Source: Pseudomonadota bacterium
GTDB lineage: Bacteria > Pseudomonadota > Gammaproteobacteria > Burkholderiales > SG8-39
Length of the DNA: 5,207 nt
Direction: 5' to 3'
NCBI GenBank assembly: GCA_021848555.1
Contig: JAJZUN010000261.1
Location: forward strand, 1-5,207
A program made the position numbers and the translations under genes. Positions 1 through 5,207 of this stretch are shown in pieces. The notes beneath the pieces were generated by a model, which saw only the letters and a list, made by a program, of their open reading frames with translations, did not search any database and was not told the DNA's origin. Position 1 is the stretch's first letter; every line of letters begins with the position of its first letter.

Positions 1-1
1 A

Positions 2-1780
2 GCCAAAACGCCGCTCACCACGCGTGAGAACCTGTCCGCGCTGATTGGTACTGCCCGCAAGATATTGCGCAAAGACAAGGGGCTCAACGGTGACGTGGAC
101 CGCCTGCCGCTTCTCACTTGGGTGATGTTCCTCAAGTTCCTCGACGACCTCGAAATCGTGCACGAGCAAGAAGCCGAGCTTGACGGCAAACGCTATCAGC
201 CCATCATCGAGCCCCCCTATCGCTGGCGCGATTGGGCCGCACGCGAGGACGGCATCACTGGTGATGAACTGCTGGCGTTCATTGGTCAGGAAGTGGCCTT
301 TCGTGCCGATGGCAAGATAGGCAAAGGGTTGTTCGCTTACCTGCGCGGCTTGGCCGGAGACGGCGAAAAAGGCAGTCAGCGCGAAGTCATCGCCAACGTG
401 TTCAAAGGCGTGCAGAGCCGCATGGTCAGCGGCTACCTGCTGCGCGACATCATCAACAAGATCAACGACATCCACTTCTATGCCAGCGAAGAGATTCACA
501 CTCTCTCGCACCTGTACGAGTCGATGCTGCGCGAAATGCGCGATGCGGCGGGCGACTCGGGCGAGTTCTACACGCCGCGCCCGGTGGTGCGCTTCATGGT
601 GCGGGTTACTGACCCGCGCCTAGGCGAGACCGTGCTTGACCCTGCCTGTGGCACGGGTGGTTTTCTGGTCGAGGCCTACGACCACATCGCCCCGCAGGTG
701 AGCACACCCGATCAGCGACGCAGCCTGCAACGGGACACCCTCTACGGTCAGGAAGCCAAGCCGCTGCCCTACATGCTGGCGCAGATGAATCTGTTGCTGC
801 ATGGGCTCGAAGCCCCGCAAATCGCTTACGGCAACACGCTGGATCGCCGGATCAACGAAATCGGTCATAGCGAACGCGTGGACGTCATCCTCACCAACCC
901 GCCTTTTGGTGGCGAGGAAGAGGTCGGCATCAAGGCCAACTTCCCGCCCAATATGCAGACGGCGGAAACCGCGCTGCTATTCCTGCAGTACATCATGCGC
1001 AAGCTCCGCGTGGCGGGTGCACCGGTGCCTGGTGGCAAGTCGGCCACACGCGGGGGCCGCGCCGCCGTGGTCGTGCCCAACGGCACCCTGTTTGGCGATG
1101 GCATCAGCGCCGTCATCAAAGAGGAAATGCTCAAGGAGTTCAATCTCCACACCATCGTGCGACTGCCGCAGGGCGTGTTCGCGCCGTACACCGATATCCC
1201 GGCCAACCTGCTGTTCTTCGAGCGCTGTGGTCCGACGGATACCATCTGGTATTACGAACTGCCGTTGCCCGAAGGGCGCAAGAAGTACAGCAAGACCGCG
1301 CCGTTGCAATTCGAGGAATTCGCCCCGGCCCTTACTTGGTGGAACAACCGGGAGGAGGGCCCGCAGGCCTGGAAGGTGGACTTTGCCGCCAAGCGCGCTG
1401 CCGCCGTCGAGGCAGCCATGCCGCACTGGCAGCGCGCCGAGGGCGAACGCAATGCTGCCATCGCCTTGGGCAAGCCGATTCGTGAATTGGAACAGGCCAT
1501 TCAAGTCGCTGCCAATGGCGACAAGGCGGGCCTGCAGGAGCAGTTGCGTGATCTGAAGACTGAGCAACAGACCCACGAGCAGACCGCCAAATCCGCCCAG
1601 GCCGAAGGCGATGCGCTGTACTGGCCGATTTACAACCTCGACCTCAAGAACCCGAATGCCAAGGTCGGGCTGGAATACGCTGATCCGAAAGACCTGATCG
1701 CCGCCATGCGCAGCCACGAGGCGGAAGTCATGCGCCTCTTGGGCGAGATCGAAGCCTTGGTGACCGAGGTAGAAACATGA
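2..1780 (+). CDS. hsdM: Type I RM DNA methyltransferase subunit HsdM (5' end cut by window edge)
   Basis: This is the modification subunit of a type I RM system. With HsdS it transfers methyl from S-adenosylmethionine to the N6 of adenine in a bipartite target; with HsdR it would also form the restriction complex. Counting from the first full codon at base 2, 592 residues are visible. The N-terminal helical HsdM_N domain is recognisable (LTWVMFLKFLDDLE). GEFYTPRPVV at about 187-196 precedes the SAM-binding motif I DPACGTGGFL at 213-222 and the catalytic motif IV NPPF at 299-302. A Glu/Gln-rich, probably coiled-coil stretch at about 495-535 suits contact with HsdS. The TTG at 65 could be taken as a start, but the frame is open to the window edge and the upstream residues (TTRENLSALIGTARKILRKDKG) are typical HsdM sequence, so the true start lies just outside. 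The stop overlaps the next gene's ATG by four bases. All key motifs are intact, so it is probably active. Confidence 0.97.
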   Translation, partial: AKTPLTTRENLSALIGTARKILRKDKGLNGDVDRLPLLTWVMFLKFLDDLEIVHEQEAELDGKRYQPIIEPPYRWRDWAAREDGITGDELLAFIGQEVAFRADGKIGKGLFAYLRGLAGDGEKGSQREVIANVFKGVQSRMVSGYLLRDIINKINDIHFYASEEIHTLSHLYESMLREMRDAAGDSGEFYTPRPVVRFMVRVTDPRLGETVLDPACGTGGFLVEAYDHIAPQVSTPDQRRSLQRDTLYGQEAKPLPYMLAQMNLLLHGLEAPQIAYGNTLDRRINEIGHSERVDVILTNPPFGGEEEVGIKANFPPNMQTAETALLFLQYIMRKLRVAGAPVPGGKSATRGGRAAVVVPNGTLFGDGISAVIKEEMLKEFNLHTIVRLPQGVFAPYTDIPANLLFFERCGPTDTIWYYELPLPEGRKKYSKTAPLQFEEFAPALTWWNNREEGPQAWKVDFAAKRAAAVEAAMPHWQRAEGERNAAIALGKPIRELEQAIQVAANGDKAGLQEQLRDLKTEQQTHEQTAKSAQAEGDALYWPIYNLDLKNPNAKVGLEYADPKDLIAAMRSHEAEVMRLLGEIEALVTEVET

Positions 1781-2931
1781 CCGACCGCAGGGTGTCCGCC
1801 AATCCGGATCAGGCTGATTACGCGGCCGTCCATGGCGACATTGTTGCCCTGCTCGAGTCCGCACGCCTTGCTGCAGCGCGCAGCGTCAATGTGCTGATGA
1901 CCGCCGCGTATTGGGAAATTGGCCGTCGCATAGTGGAATTCGAGCAGGCTGGCAAAGAACGGGCCGAGTACGGGCAGGCGCTACTCAAACGTTTATCTGT
2001 CGATCTGTCGGCGCGTTTTGGCCGGGGGTTTTCCGAGCGTAACCTGGAGCAGATGCGGCTGTTTTACCTTTCTTGGCCGCCGGAGAAGATTTCGCAGACA
2101 GCGTCTGCGAAATTGGTTTCGAACATGGATTCCGAGACAGCGACTCGGAATCCCATCGACCTCCCATCCCTGGCCCAAGTTTTTCCCTTGCCCTGGTCGG
2201 CCTACGTACGCCTGCTCTCGGTCAAGAACCCGCAGGCCCGCGCCTTCTACGAAACCGAGGCGCTGCGTTGCGGCTGGTCGGTGCGTCAACTCGACCGGCA
2301 GGTGAACAGCCAGTTTTACGAACGCCTGGCTCTGTCGCACAACAAGGCGGCGATGCTCGAAAAGGGTGAAGTGGCCGAACCTGAAGACGGCATCACGCCT
2401 GAGCAGGCCATCAAAGACCCGTTCGTGCTGGAATTTTTGAACCTCAAGGATGAGTATTCCGAGTCCGACCTTGAAGATGCGCTGATCCAGCATTTGGCAG
2501 ACTTTCTGCTGGAGCTAGGTGACGATTTCGCCTTCGTCGGTCGCCAACGCCGCCTGCGGCTGGACGACAGCTGGTTCCGCATCGATCTGCTGTTCTTTCA
2601 CCGCCGCTTGAAGTGCCTGCTGGTCATTGACCTCAAAGTCGGCAAGTTCGGCTACGCCGATGCCGGCCAGATGCATCTGTACCTCAACTACGCCCGCGAG
2701 CACTGGATGAAGCCCGGCGAGAACCCGCCCGTCGGCCTGATCCTGTGCGCCGAAAAAGGCGCGGCCGAAGCCCACTACGCGCTGGAAGGTTTGCCCAACA
2801 AGGTGCTGGCCACCGAATACCAGACCGTGCTGCCGGATGAAAAACTGCTGGCAGCGCAGCTCGACAAGACGCGGCGGGAACTGGAGGCGCGGCGGATCGT
2901 GCGCGGTGGGGATGCGGAGGGCGGCGAATGA
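1777..2931 (+). CDS. DUF1016/YhcG-family PD-(D/E)XK nuclease, accessory gene inside the hsd operon
   Basis: This 384-residue protein belongs to the DUF1016 (YhcG) family, placed in the PD-(D/E)XK nuclease superfamily; its substrate is not known. The N-terminal domain (about 15-170) carries the family signature LSARFGRGFSERNLEQMRLFY at 77-97 and FPLPWSAYVRLLSV from 136. The C-terminal nuclease domain (about 200-360) shows D270 in FRIDLLFFHR, the D285-L-K287 catalytic pair in LLVIDLKVG, and Q298xxxY302, matching the D...(D/E)xK...QxxxY layout. The start is set by the ATGA overlap with hsdM and by GAGGT at 1766-1770, six bases upstream. It ends with a second ATGA overlap into hsdS, so it should be made in step with both RM subunits. 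Family members often sit between hsdM and hsdS; a part in restriction, DNA repair or defence against RM-resistant phage is inference. It cannot replace HsdR, since no helicase motifs are seen. The linker at 104-126 is built on two palindromes, described separately. Confidence 0.95.
   Translation: MTDRRVSANPDQADYAAVHGDIVALLESARLAAARSVNVLMTAAYWEIGRRIVEFEQAGKERAEYGQALLKRLSVDLSARFGRGFSERNLEQMRLFYLSWPPEKISQTASAKLVSNMDSETATRNPIDLPSLAQVFPLPWSAYVRLLSVKNPQARAFYETEALRCGWSVRQLDRQVNSQFYERLALSHNKAAMLEKGEVAEPEDGITPEQAIKDPFVLEFLNLKDEYSESDLEDALIQHLADFLLELGDDFAFVGRQRRLRLDDSWFRIDLLFFHRRLKCLLVIDLKVGKFGYADAGQMHLYLNYAREHWMKPGENPPVGLILCAEKGAAEAHYALEGLPNKVLATEYQTVLPDEKLLAAQLDKTRRELEARRIVRGGDAEGGE
2089..2113. repeat. 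Palindrome P1, in frame within the DUF1016 linker
   Basis: This is a perfect inverted repeat with 11-base arms (ATTTCGCAGAC at 2089-2099, GTCTGCGAAAT at 2103-2113) around the 3-base loop AGC. It encodes the linker residues I-S-Q-T-A-S-A-K just after the conserved NLEQMRLFY helix. In RNA or single-stranded DNA it could form a stable hairpin. No T-run follows and it lies inside an open gene, so it is not a terminator. Confidence 0.85.
2127..2153. repeat. Palindrome P2, in frame, 13 codons after P1
   Basis: This is a perfect inverted repeat with 10-base arms (GGATTCCGAG at 2127-2136, CTCGGAATCC at 2144-2153) around the 7-base loop ACAGCGA. Its centre (2140) is 39 bases after the centre of P1 (2101), so both are read in the same codon phase: SQTASAK in P1 against SETATRN in P2. 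The two share the core GAGACAGCG/CAGACAGCG, while arm bases that differ do so on both sides so that pairing is kept. Confidence 0.85.
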
Positions 2932-4070
2932 GGGCGTGGCCGAAAGTCGCACTTGCCGAAATCTGTTCTCCCGCAGAACGCTACACGACACCTACCCTTG
3001 GCGAAATCTATCGTCAATTGGGAGTCCGGCTCTGGGGCGAAGGCGCGTACGAACGTGAACAAATCGACGGCGGAGATACCAAGTACGCCAACTTCAATTG
3101 CATTGATGCCGACGATTTGGTGGTCAACAAAATTTGGGCTCGTAATGGCGCTGTTGCAGTGGCCACACCGGAACAAGCGGGCACCTATGTCAGCACGGAA
3201 TTTCCAACTTTCGTTCTGGATCAGTCGTCGATTGATCCACGATGGATGCGCTTCGTCACCAAGTGGCGTGGCTTTTGGCAGGCTTGTGATGAGAAGGCGC
3301 AGGGAACCAGTGGTAAGAATCGCATTAAGCCCAGCCAGTTCCTCGCCATTGAAATCCCGTTGCCGCCGCTGTCCGAACAACAAGCTATCGTCGCCCGCCT
3401 TGACGTGTTGGCCGAGAAAACCCGGCAGGTCGAAGCGCATCTGGATGCCGTCGAGCGCAACGCCGAGCACCTGCTAGCCCTAGGCTTTCGCGATGCCATT
3501 GCCGACGCACCGCTGCGGACGATGGCGGAGGTTGCACCACTGGTGCGTCGGGAGGTCGTCATCGACCCCGAGAAAAGCTACACGGAGCTTGGCGTGCGCA
3601 GTTTTTACAAAGGCGTATTTCATCGGCGCACCGTGCCGGGCTCGGATTTCTCGTGGCAGGACTTGTACCTCGTCCAGGCTGGCGATCTGATTTTCAGCAA
3701 TATCATGGCTTGGGAGCAGGCTATCGCTATTGCGCAAGCCGAGGATGACGGCTGTGTTGGCAACCATCGGATGCTTACCTGCGAGGCCAATGCAGACCTC
3801 GTGGTGGCCGGTTTCCTCTGGTACTACTTCACCTCTGAAGAAGGTTTCGCAAAAATTTACGCAGCATCGCCAGGTACAGCCGCCCGTAACCGAACCATAA
3901 CGGCTTCTTCGCTGATGGCCATCGACGTACCCTTACCCCCGTTGGCGGTACAGCAAACCTTCGACCGCCTACAAGCCGAAATCGCCGCCCTCAAGGCCAA
4001 ACACACCGCCATCCGCGAAGCCAACGCCGCGCTGCTGCCCGCAACACTGGAGCGGGTGTTTGCACAATAA
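2928..4070 (+). CDS. hsdS: Type I RM specificity subunit HsdS
   Basis: This is the DNA sequence-recognition subunit that joins HsdM (and HsdR) into the type I enzyme and reads a two-part target. It has 380 residues, near the usual length. It shows the classic duplicated plan: target recognition domain 1 at about 1-140, conserved PLPPLSEQQAIVARLDVLAEK from 144 leading into a central helix to about 187, TRD2 at about 190-331, and conserved PLPPLAVQQTFDRLQAEIAALK from 335 with a terminal helix. The two PLPPL blocks are 191 residues apart, which fits the two helices acting as a spacer ruler. The start is the ATG overlapping the stop of the DUF1016 gene (ATGA), with GGAGGG at 2916-2921 six bases upstream. 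TRD1 and TRD2 resemble each other more than is usual. The recognised sequence cannot be read from the protein alone. No frameshift or truncation is seen. Confidence 0.95.
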   Translation: MRAWPKVALAEICSPAERYTTPTLGEIYRQLGVRLWGEGAYEREQIDGGDTKYANFNCIDADDLVVNKIWARNGAVAVATPEQAGTYVSTEFPTFVLDQSSIDPRWMRFVTKWRGFWQACDEKAQGTSGKNRIKPSQFLAIEIPLPPLSEQQAIVARLDVLAEKTRQVEAHLDAVERNAEHLLALGFRDAIADAPLRTMAEVAPLVRREVVIDPEKSYTELGVRSFYKGVFHRRTVPGSDFSWQDLYLVQAGDLIFSNIMAWEQAIAIAQAEDDGCVGNHRMLTCEANADLVVAGFLWYYFTSEEGFAKIYAASPGTAARNRTITASSLMAIDVPLPPLAVQQTFDRLQAEIAALKAKHTAIREANAALLPATLERVFAQ

Positions 4071-4072
4071 AA

Positions 4073-4077
4073 GGGAG
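4073..4077 (+). promoter_or_regulatory. Shine-Dalgarno sequence for the small ORF after hsdS
   Basis: GGGAG lies just after the hsdS stop codon, with six bases before the ATG at 4084. It is as strong as the sites in front of the real genes here, and is the main reason to take the short ORF seriously. Confidence 0.4.
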
Positions 4078-4083
4078 AACAGG

Positions 4084-4155
4084 ATGAATGCTGCCAATAA
4101 CTCCGTGTCCAGTGAGCCGCCAGTGCCCGATTCGGTCAAGTTGCATCCGGCATGA
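4084..4155 (+). CDS. Possible 23-residue small ORF, or the broken start of a lost gene
   Basis: The reading is MNAANNSVSSEPPVPDSVKLHPA, then TGA. I do not recognise it; it has no membrane segment or known motif and is rich in Ser, Asn and Pro. Support: it begins 13 bases after hsdS with GGGAG well spaced upstream. After the TGA the same frame stays open for 17 more codons (FRLIDQRNWYDSKSQRW) to TAG at 4207-4209, mostly with codons typical of this locus (CTG, ATC, CAG, GAC, AAG, CGC). It may therefore be a gene of about 40 codons or more broken by a stop, or by the arrival of palindrome P3, whose first base is the last base of the TGA. A real peptide, a leader, or chance are all possible. Confidence 0.3.
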   Translation: MNAANNSVSSEPPVPDSVKLHPA

Positions 4156-4179
4156 TTTCGGCTGATCGATCAGCGAAAT
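4155..4179. repeat. Palindrome P3 in the hsdS-DUF2130 gap, related to P1
   Basis: This is a 25-base element with outer arms ATTTCG (4155-4160) and CGAAAT (4174-4179), and inner arms CTGATC/GATCAG (4162-4173) that meet with no loop; one G at 4161 is unpaired. Read the other way, GCTGATCGATCAGC at 4161-4174 is a perfect 14-base palindrome. The outer arms and the flanking TTGGT are identical to those of P1 at the same spacing, while the core differs. No T-run follows, so a terminator is unlikely; an operator or a mobile palindrome is possible. Confidence 0.75.
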
Positions 4180-4196
4180 TGGTATGACAGCAAGAG

Positions 4197-4206
4197 CCAG
4201 CGCTGG
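4197..4206. repeat. Short perfect palindrome upstream of the DUF2130 gene
   Basis: CCAGCGCTGG is a perfect 10-base palindrome 18 bases after P3 and about 40 bases before the DUF2130 ribosome binding site. Its length allows chance in GC-rich DNA; a protein-binding site is possible but unsupported. Confidence 0.3.
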
Positions 4207-4246
4207 TAGCAGCACAGCAAATGAACCAATACTCGATCACGCTCGC

Positions 4247-4253
4247 AAAGGAG
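4247..4253 (+). promoter_or_regulatory. Strong Shine-Dalgarno sequence setting the DUF2130 gene start
   Basis: AAAGGAG is followed by seven bases and the ATG at 4261. It fixes that ATG as the start, which also places the CPNC motif at the expected N-terminus. It shows that this gene is translated independently rather than by stop-start overlap. Confidence 0.85.
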
Positions 4254-4260
4254 TCGCGCC

Positions 4261-5207
4261 ATGCCCGAAATCGTCTGCCCCAACTGCCACACGGCCTTTC
4301 AGGTCGATGAATCTGGCTATGCCGAGATCCTGCGCCAGGTTCGGGACAAGGAATTCAACAAGCAGATTGCAGAACGCTTGGCACTGGCGGAACGCGAGAA
4401 GGAAACGGCTCTGCAGCTCGCCCGTGCGCAGCTTGATCAGCAGCGCCAGCAATCGGTGGCCGACAAAGACGCCGAGATCGCCAAGCTCCAGGCGCAGATC
4501 GCCTCCCTATCGGAGCTCTCGGAGGCCAAGCTCCTTAATCAACTCCAGCGGGTTGCCGCAGAGAAAGATGCCGAGATCCAGAAGCTCACCGCTCAGGTCC
4601 AGGCCCACGACACCAGCAAGGCGCTGGCCATCCGCGAATCCATCGAAAGTGTCCAGCAGGAGCGTGACGCGCTTCGTGCGGCCCTGGACCGCGCCGCCCT
4701 AGAAAAGGAACTGGCCGAGAAGGCCTTAGTCGAGAAATACCAGACCCAAATCCGCGACCGAGACGAGGCCATCGAGCGCCTGCGCGACATGAAGGCCCGC
4801 CTCTCCACCAAGATGCTTGGCGAAACCCTGGAGCAGCATTGCGAAGTCACCTTTAACCAGATCCGCGCCACCGCCTTTCCGAATGCCTACTTCGAGAAGG
4901 ACACCGATGCACGCACCGGCAGCAAGGGCGATTATCTCTTCCGCGATTTTGACGCTTCAGATCCCGCCAACCCCATCGAGATCGTATCGATTATGTTCGA
5001 GATGAAGAACGAGGCGGACACTACGGCCACCAAGAAGCGCAACGAGGACTTCTTCAAGGAACTCGACAAGGACCGCACCGAGAAGGGCTGTGAGTACGCT
5101 GTTCTGGTATCGCTCCTGGAATCCGAGAGCGAGCTCTACAACACGGGCATCGTCGATGTCTCGCACCGCTACCCCAAGATGTACGTCATCCGCCCGCAGT
5201 TCTTTCT
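4261..5207 (+). CDS. DUF2130-family coiled-coil protein with probable nuclease-like C-terminal domain (3' end cut by window edge)
   Basis: 315 codons are visible and the frame is open at the edge; family members are usually somewhat over 400 residues, so perhaps a quarter is missing. It begins MPEIVCPNCHTAFQVDE, with a single CxxC pair (C6, C9) like half of a zinc ribbon. A long charged coiled coil follows (about 28-182), holding a repeated block DKDAEIAKLQAQI at 68-80 and EKDAEIQKLTAQV at 101-113. The conserved DUF2130 domain starts near 183 (KMLGETLEQHCEVTFNQIRATAFPNAYFEKD). Within it, GSKGDYLFRD at about 220-229 and FEMKNE from about 247 give a D...ExK pattern that fits a PD-(D/E)XK-like fold; this assignment is inference. 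Members are cytosolic proteins of unknown function often seen near type I RM genes. The gene follows hsdS in the same direction after 190 bases and has its own strong ribosome binding site, so it may be read from the hsd transcript or from its own promoter. Confidence 0.92.
   Translation, partial: MPEIVCPNCHTAFQVDESGYAEILRQVRDKEFNKQIAERLALAEREKETALQLARAQLDQQRQQSVADKDAEIAKLQAQIASLSELSEAKLLNQLQRVAAEKDAEIQKLTAQVQAHDTSKALAIRESIESVQQERDALRAALDRAALEKELAEKALVEKYQTQIRDRDEAIERLRDMKARLSTKMLGETLEQHCEVTFNQIRATAFPNAYFEKDTDARTGSKGDYLFRDFDASDPANPIEIVSIMFEMKNEADTTATKKRNEDFFKELDKDRTEKGCEYAVLVSLLESESELYNTGIVDVSHRYPKMYVIRPQFF

Larger units (their letters stand above)
4071..4260 (+). other. hsdS-DUF2130 intergenic gap
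   Basis: This 190-base stretch is the only clear non-coding region of the window. It holds the possible 23-codon ORF, palindromes P3 and CCAGCGCTGG, and the DUF2130 ribosome binding site. I see no convincing sigma-70 promoter: TGGTATGAC at 4180-4188 resembles an extended -10 box but has no -35 partner at the right distance. I see no hairpin with a T-run that would end the hsd transcript, so read-through into the DUF2130 gene is plausible. Confidence 0.7.

Noticed and set aside
65..67. TTG as the start of hsdM
   Set aside because: The frame is open to the window edge and the 21 upstream residues are typical HsdM N-terminal sequence.
801..1556. Long + strand ORF inside hsdM (251 codons) and the 295-codon minus-strand ORF at 977-1864
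   Set aside because: Both are shadows of hsdM: Arg/Ser/Pro-rich or low-complexity products with no recognisable domain, a usual by-product of GC-rich coding DNA.
2089..2153. P1 and P2 as a CRISPR or attachment site
   Set aside because: There are only two copies, read through by a continuous conserved gene, with no spacer-repeat pattern, integrase or cas gene.
2775..3470. Minus-strand ORF of 231 codons across the DUF1016/hsdS junction
   Set aside because: It spans the junction of two well-supported genes, shows no family features, and mirrors GC-rich codons.
4109..4125. Direct repeat CCAGTG in two copies 11 bases apart
   Set aside because: It is too short to distinguish from chance.
4155..4183. 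P3 as a rho-independent terminator for the hsd operon
   Set aside because: The stem is good but no T-run follows on either side; the downstream bases are TGGTATGACAGC.
4180..4188. TGGTATGAC as an extended -10 promoter for the DUF2130 gene, or AATTGGTATGAC as a GntR-type operator
   Set aside because: There is no acceptable -35 box at 16-18 bases, and the operator would need a second half (such as ACCAATT) that is absent.
4184..4702. + strand ORF of 172 codons overlapping the DUF2130 start
   Set aside because: It is out of frame with the clear DUF2130 reading, has an Arg/Ser/Pro-rich product and no ribosome binding site.

Overview
The window is a piece of a type I restriction-modification (RM) locus from a GC-rich bacterium. 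The high GC content, GC-ending codons and style of the proteins suggest a beta- or gammaproteobacterium; this is inference, as nothing in the window fixes the taxon. All genes are on the + strand. In order they are: hsdM (N6-adenine methyltransferase, missing only its first few codons at the left edge), a DUF1016/YhcG-family PD-(D/E)XK nuclease gene, hsdS (two-TRD specificity subunit), a 190-base gap, and a DUF2130-family coiled-coil protein that runs off the right edge. No hsdR (helicase/translocase restriction subunit) is present, so it must lie outside the window if the system is complete.

The first three genes form a tight unit. hsdM/DUF1016 and DUF1016/hsdS both overlap by four bases (ATGA), each with a good Shine-Dalgarno sequence inside the preceding gene, which predicts translational coupling. 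HsdM and HsdS should form the modification enzyme. The DUF1016 protein is an accessory nuclease often found in hsd loci, with unsettled function. The DUF2130 protein, also an accessory of RM neighbourhoods, has its own strong ribosome binding site and begins with a CxxC pair followed by a long coiled coil and a probable nuclease-like C-terminal domain.

The least expected structure is a set of three 25-base palindromes. Two lie side by side, in frame and exactly 13 codons apart, in the variable linker of the DUF1016 gene. Aligned to each other they differ at several positions in both arms, in a way that keeps base pairing. The third lies in the hsdS-DUF2130 gap and shares both outer arms plus a flanking sequence with the first, while its core is a different palindrome. 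This looks like a small family of palindromic elements that conserve structure more than sequence, able to sit both within a protein-coding linker and between genes.

The gap also holds a possible 23-codon ORF with a good ribosome binding site. Its stop codon falls at the edge of the third palindrome, and its frame then stays open for another 17 codons, so it may be a broken gene. No tRNA, rRNA, CRISPR array, insertion sequence or convincing terminator was seen.
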